In this document: in pieces, positions 4,369 through 5,740 of the stretch
Position numbering within the stretch: position 1 is the first letter of the stretch
How the letters are laid out: each line of letters opens with the position of its first letter
Source of the DNA: an uncultured Sneathia sp.
GTDB taxonomy: Bacteria > Fusobacteriota > Fusobacteriia > Fusobacteriales > Leptotrichiaceae
NCBI GenBank assembly: GCA_902494065.1
Contig: CABURZ010000055.1
Location: 1-5,740, forward strand
DNA length: 5,740 nt
Reading direction: 5' to 3'
Program-made: the position numbers and the translations under genes
The notes under the pieces: generated by a model
What the model was told of the DNA's origin: nothing
The model's input: only the letters and a program-made list of their open reading frames with translations
The model's database searches: none

Positions 4369-5740
4369 ATGTTCATTGATAATGTTACATATGATTTAAT
4401 AACTGTATTTGTTAATTCAAAAAAACATTTAACTGTAAAAGTTTTATCTGAGAAAATAGGTAAGAGTAGAAGAATAGTGTATTATGTTATAGAAAAACTG
4501 AATATAGAATTAGGAAAGAATAATATAGAACCTATAATCAATAAAGCTAGAGTTGGGATTTTATTAAATGCTGATCAAAAAGGTTTTTTAAAAAATTTAA
4601 TAAAAGATGTAGATTACATTTTAAGTTCTGATGAAAGAAAGTTAGCTATGAGTCTATATATTTCTACTTATCCTAAAAAACACACTGTTGAATCATTGGT
4701 AGATACCTTTTTGGTTACTAAAAATACTATAATTTTTGATATAAATGAAATAAAAAAGGATGTAAAAAAATTTAATAAAAACTTGAATATACATAGCGGA
4801 CGTAAAGGTGGGTATATATTAGTCGGTGAAGAATTGGTAGAAATACAATATGTATATTCGGTATTAAAACAAATTTTTAATTCAAAAAACTCTAAATTTA
4901 TTCAATTTATACTTAAGTTATATGAAAATGTAAGTGTCATATTTACAGATTATTTTATTACAGAATTAGTTGATAAAATATTGGATTTTGAAGAAAAGTT
5001 AGGAAAGAAAATAGCACCAAAGGAATTAAATAATTTTATATTTTCATTTCCTTATCTATATCTTTTTGCAATACAAACATCTAAACCTAATTTTTCAGAA
5101 AATTTAGAAAAACTTAAGAGTAGATTAGAGTATAGGTTATTACAAGGGTTATTTATTAATTTGAATTTAGAGTATAATGAAAAAATTTTGACTTTATTTA
5201 CACTTATACTACTTTGTACAGGTAAAACAATTGATGTACATAGTGCGAGTAAAGATTATACAGAACAAATAAATTTGGCAAATAAATTATTTAGTGAATT
5301 TGAGCAAGATATAGATAAGCAGTTATATTCTAAAACTGATCTTATAAACGACATAGTAATGTATTTAAAAGTTGTAGCTATTAGAAATGAATATAATATA
5401 GTATCAGAAGATGTAGATGTTGAAATAGTTAAAAAGAATTATTTGTATATATACAGTAAAATAAAAAAAGTAGTATCAGCTGAAAACGCAAATTTGACAC
5501 GTGAAAATATAGCTTTAATTACTATGATTTTTGCAAGAGCTAAAAAAATTCAAAAATTTAATTTGCTATTAGTTACAGATGAGGGGTCTATTACTAGGAA
5601 TTTAATTAAGTCTAGATTACTTTCTAACATACGTAATTTAGAAGTTTATACTATAAGAAAATCTAAATTAAGCGACATTGACTTATCGAAGATAGATTTA
5701 ATTGTTTCAACAGAACATTTGGAAATAAAAAGAGAAGTTA
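4369..5740 (+). CDS. BglG/MtlR-type PTS-regulated transcriptional regulator, 3' end outside the window
   Basis: 457 codons are open to the right edge with no stop; the family is usually about 600-700 residues. GGAG (4361-4364) overlaps the preceding TAG stop, and ATG 4369 follows it closely, so the gene is coupled to the propeller gene. Domains in order are: a first helix-turn-helix at about 14-43 (LTVKVLSEKIGKSRRIVYYV); a second Mga-like winged helix at about 88-155, ending with the typical GRKGGYILVGEE; two PRD-like helical regions at about 160-285 and 320-392; and the start of an EIIB-like domain at about 397 (FNLLLVTDEGSITRNLI). An EIIA-like domain may follow outside the window. DNA-binding domains at the N-terminus, rather than an RNA-binding CAT domain, make it an activator or repressor, not an antiterminator. 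The usual PRD histidines are not seen, and the EIIB cysteine position holds Thr/Asp. It probably controls this operon. Confidence 0.88.
   Translation, partial: MFIDNVTYDLITVFVNSKKHLTVKVLSEKIGKSRRIVYYVIEKLNIELGKNNIEPIINKARVGILLNADQKGFLKNLIKDVDYILSSDERKLAMSLYISTYPKKHTVESLVDTFLVTKNTIIFDINEIKKDVKKFNKNLNIHSGRKGGYILVGEELVEIQYVYSVLKQIFNSKNSKFIQFILKLYENVSVIFTDYFITELVDKILDFEEKLGKKIAPKELNNFIFSFPYLYLFAIQTSKPNFSENLEKLKSRLEYRLLQGLFINLNLEYNEKILTLFTLILLCTGKTIDVHSASKDYTEQINLANKLFSEFEQDIDKQLYSKTDLINDIVMYLKVVAIRNEYNIVSEDVDVEIVKKNYLYIYSKIKKVVSAENANLTRENIALITMIFARAKKIQKFNLLLVTDEGSITRNLIKSRLLSNIRNLEVYTIRKSKLSDIDLSKIDLIVSTEHLEIKREV

Noticed and set aside
1..5740. tRNA genes, CRISPR arrays, insertion-sequence ends
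   Set aside because: I found no tRNA-like cloverleaf with CCA or T-loop signature, no regularly spaced direct repeats, and no transposase or paired terminal repeats.

Overview
The window is very AT-rich. Its codons favour A/T endings (TTA, ATA, AAA, GAA), its ribosome binding sites are GGAG-type, and TGA is used as a stop rather than as tryptophan. This fits a low-GC Fusobacteriota (the Leptotrichia/Sneathia/Streptobacillus side is my guess) or a low-GC Bacillota. The sequence alone does not settle which.

Layout. Bases 1-280 contain no gene. They hold a good promoter (27-54), about 200 bases rich in short stems, and a clear intrinsic terminator (239-274), so this looks like an independent small structured RNA or a leader RNA of a type I cannot name. 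Bases 287-437 look like a short, frameshifted relic of a metal-binding (ZnuA/TroA-type) lipoprotein gene. A 60-residue two-helix membrane protein follows at 496-678. Bases 679-921 hold no intact gene, only a promoter-like pair, a perfect short palindrome and scraps of open frame.

From 922 on there is one co-directional operon. A promoter with a consensus -35 box is followed by a 42-base hairpin plus T-run that should act as an attenuator just before the first gene. The genes are then PTS EIIA (1047-1493), EIIC of the ascorbate/UlaA family (1505-2986), EIIB (2988-3275), a cytoplasmic FG-GAP/VCBS-like predicted beta-propeller protein (3318-4361), and the first 457 codons of a BglG/MtlR-type regulator that runs off the right edge (4369-5740).

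How the parts work together (family knowledge plus inference). EIIA and EIIB relay phosphate from HPr to a sugar acid or sugar that EIIC carries across the membrane. The propeller protein is a candidate for acting on the imported phosphorylated substrate. The regulator probably controls the operon. The visible part of that regulator lacks the usual phosphorylatable residues, and no known ascorbate-degradation gene (ulaD/E/F/G) is in view. The real substrate is therefore open. The most promising unexplained items are the structured RNA at the left edge, the attenuator ahead of the PTS genes, and the propeller protein.
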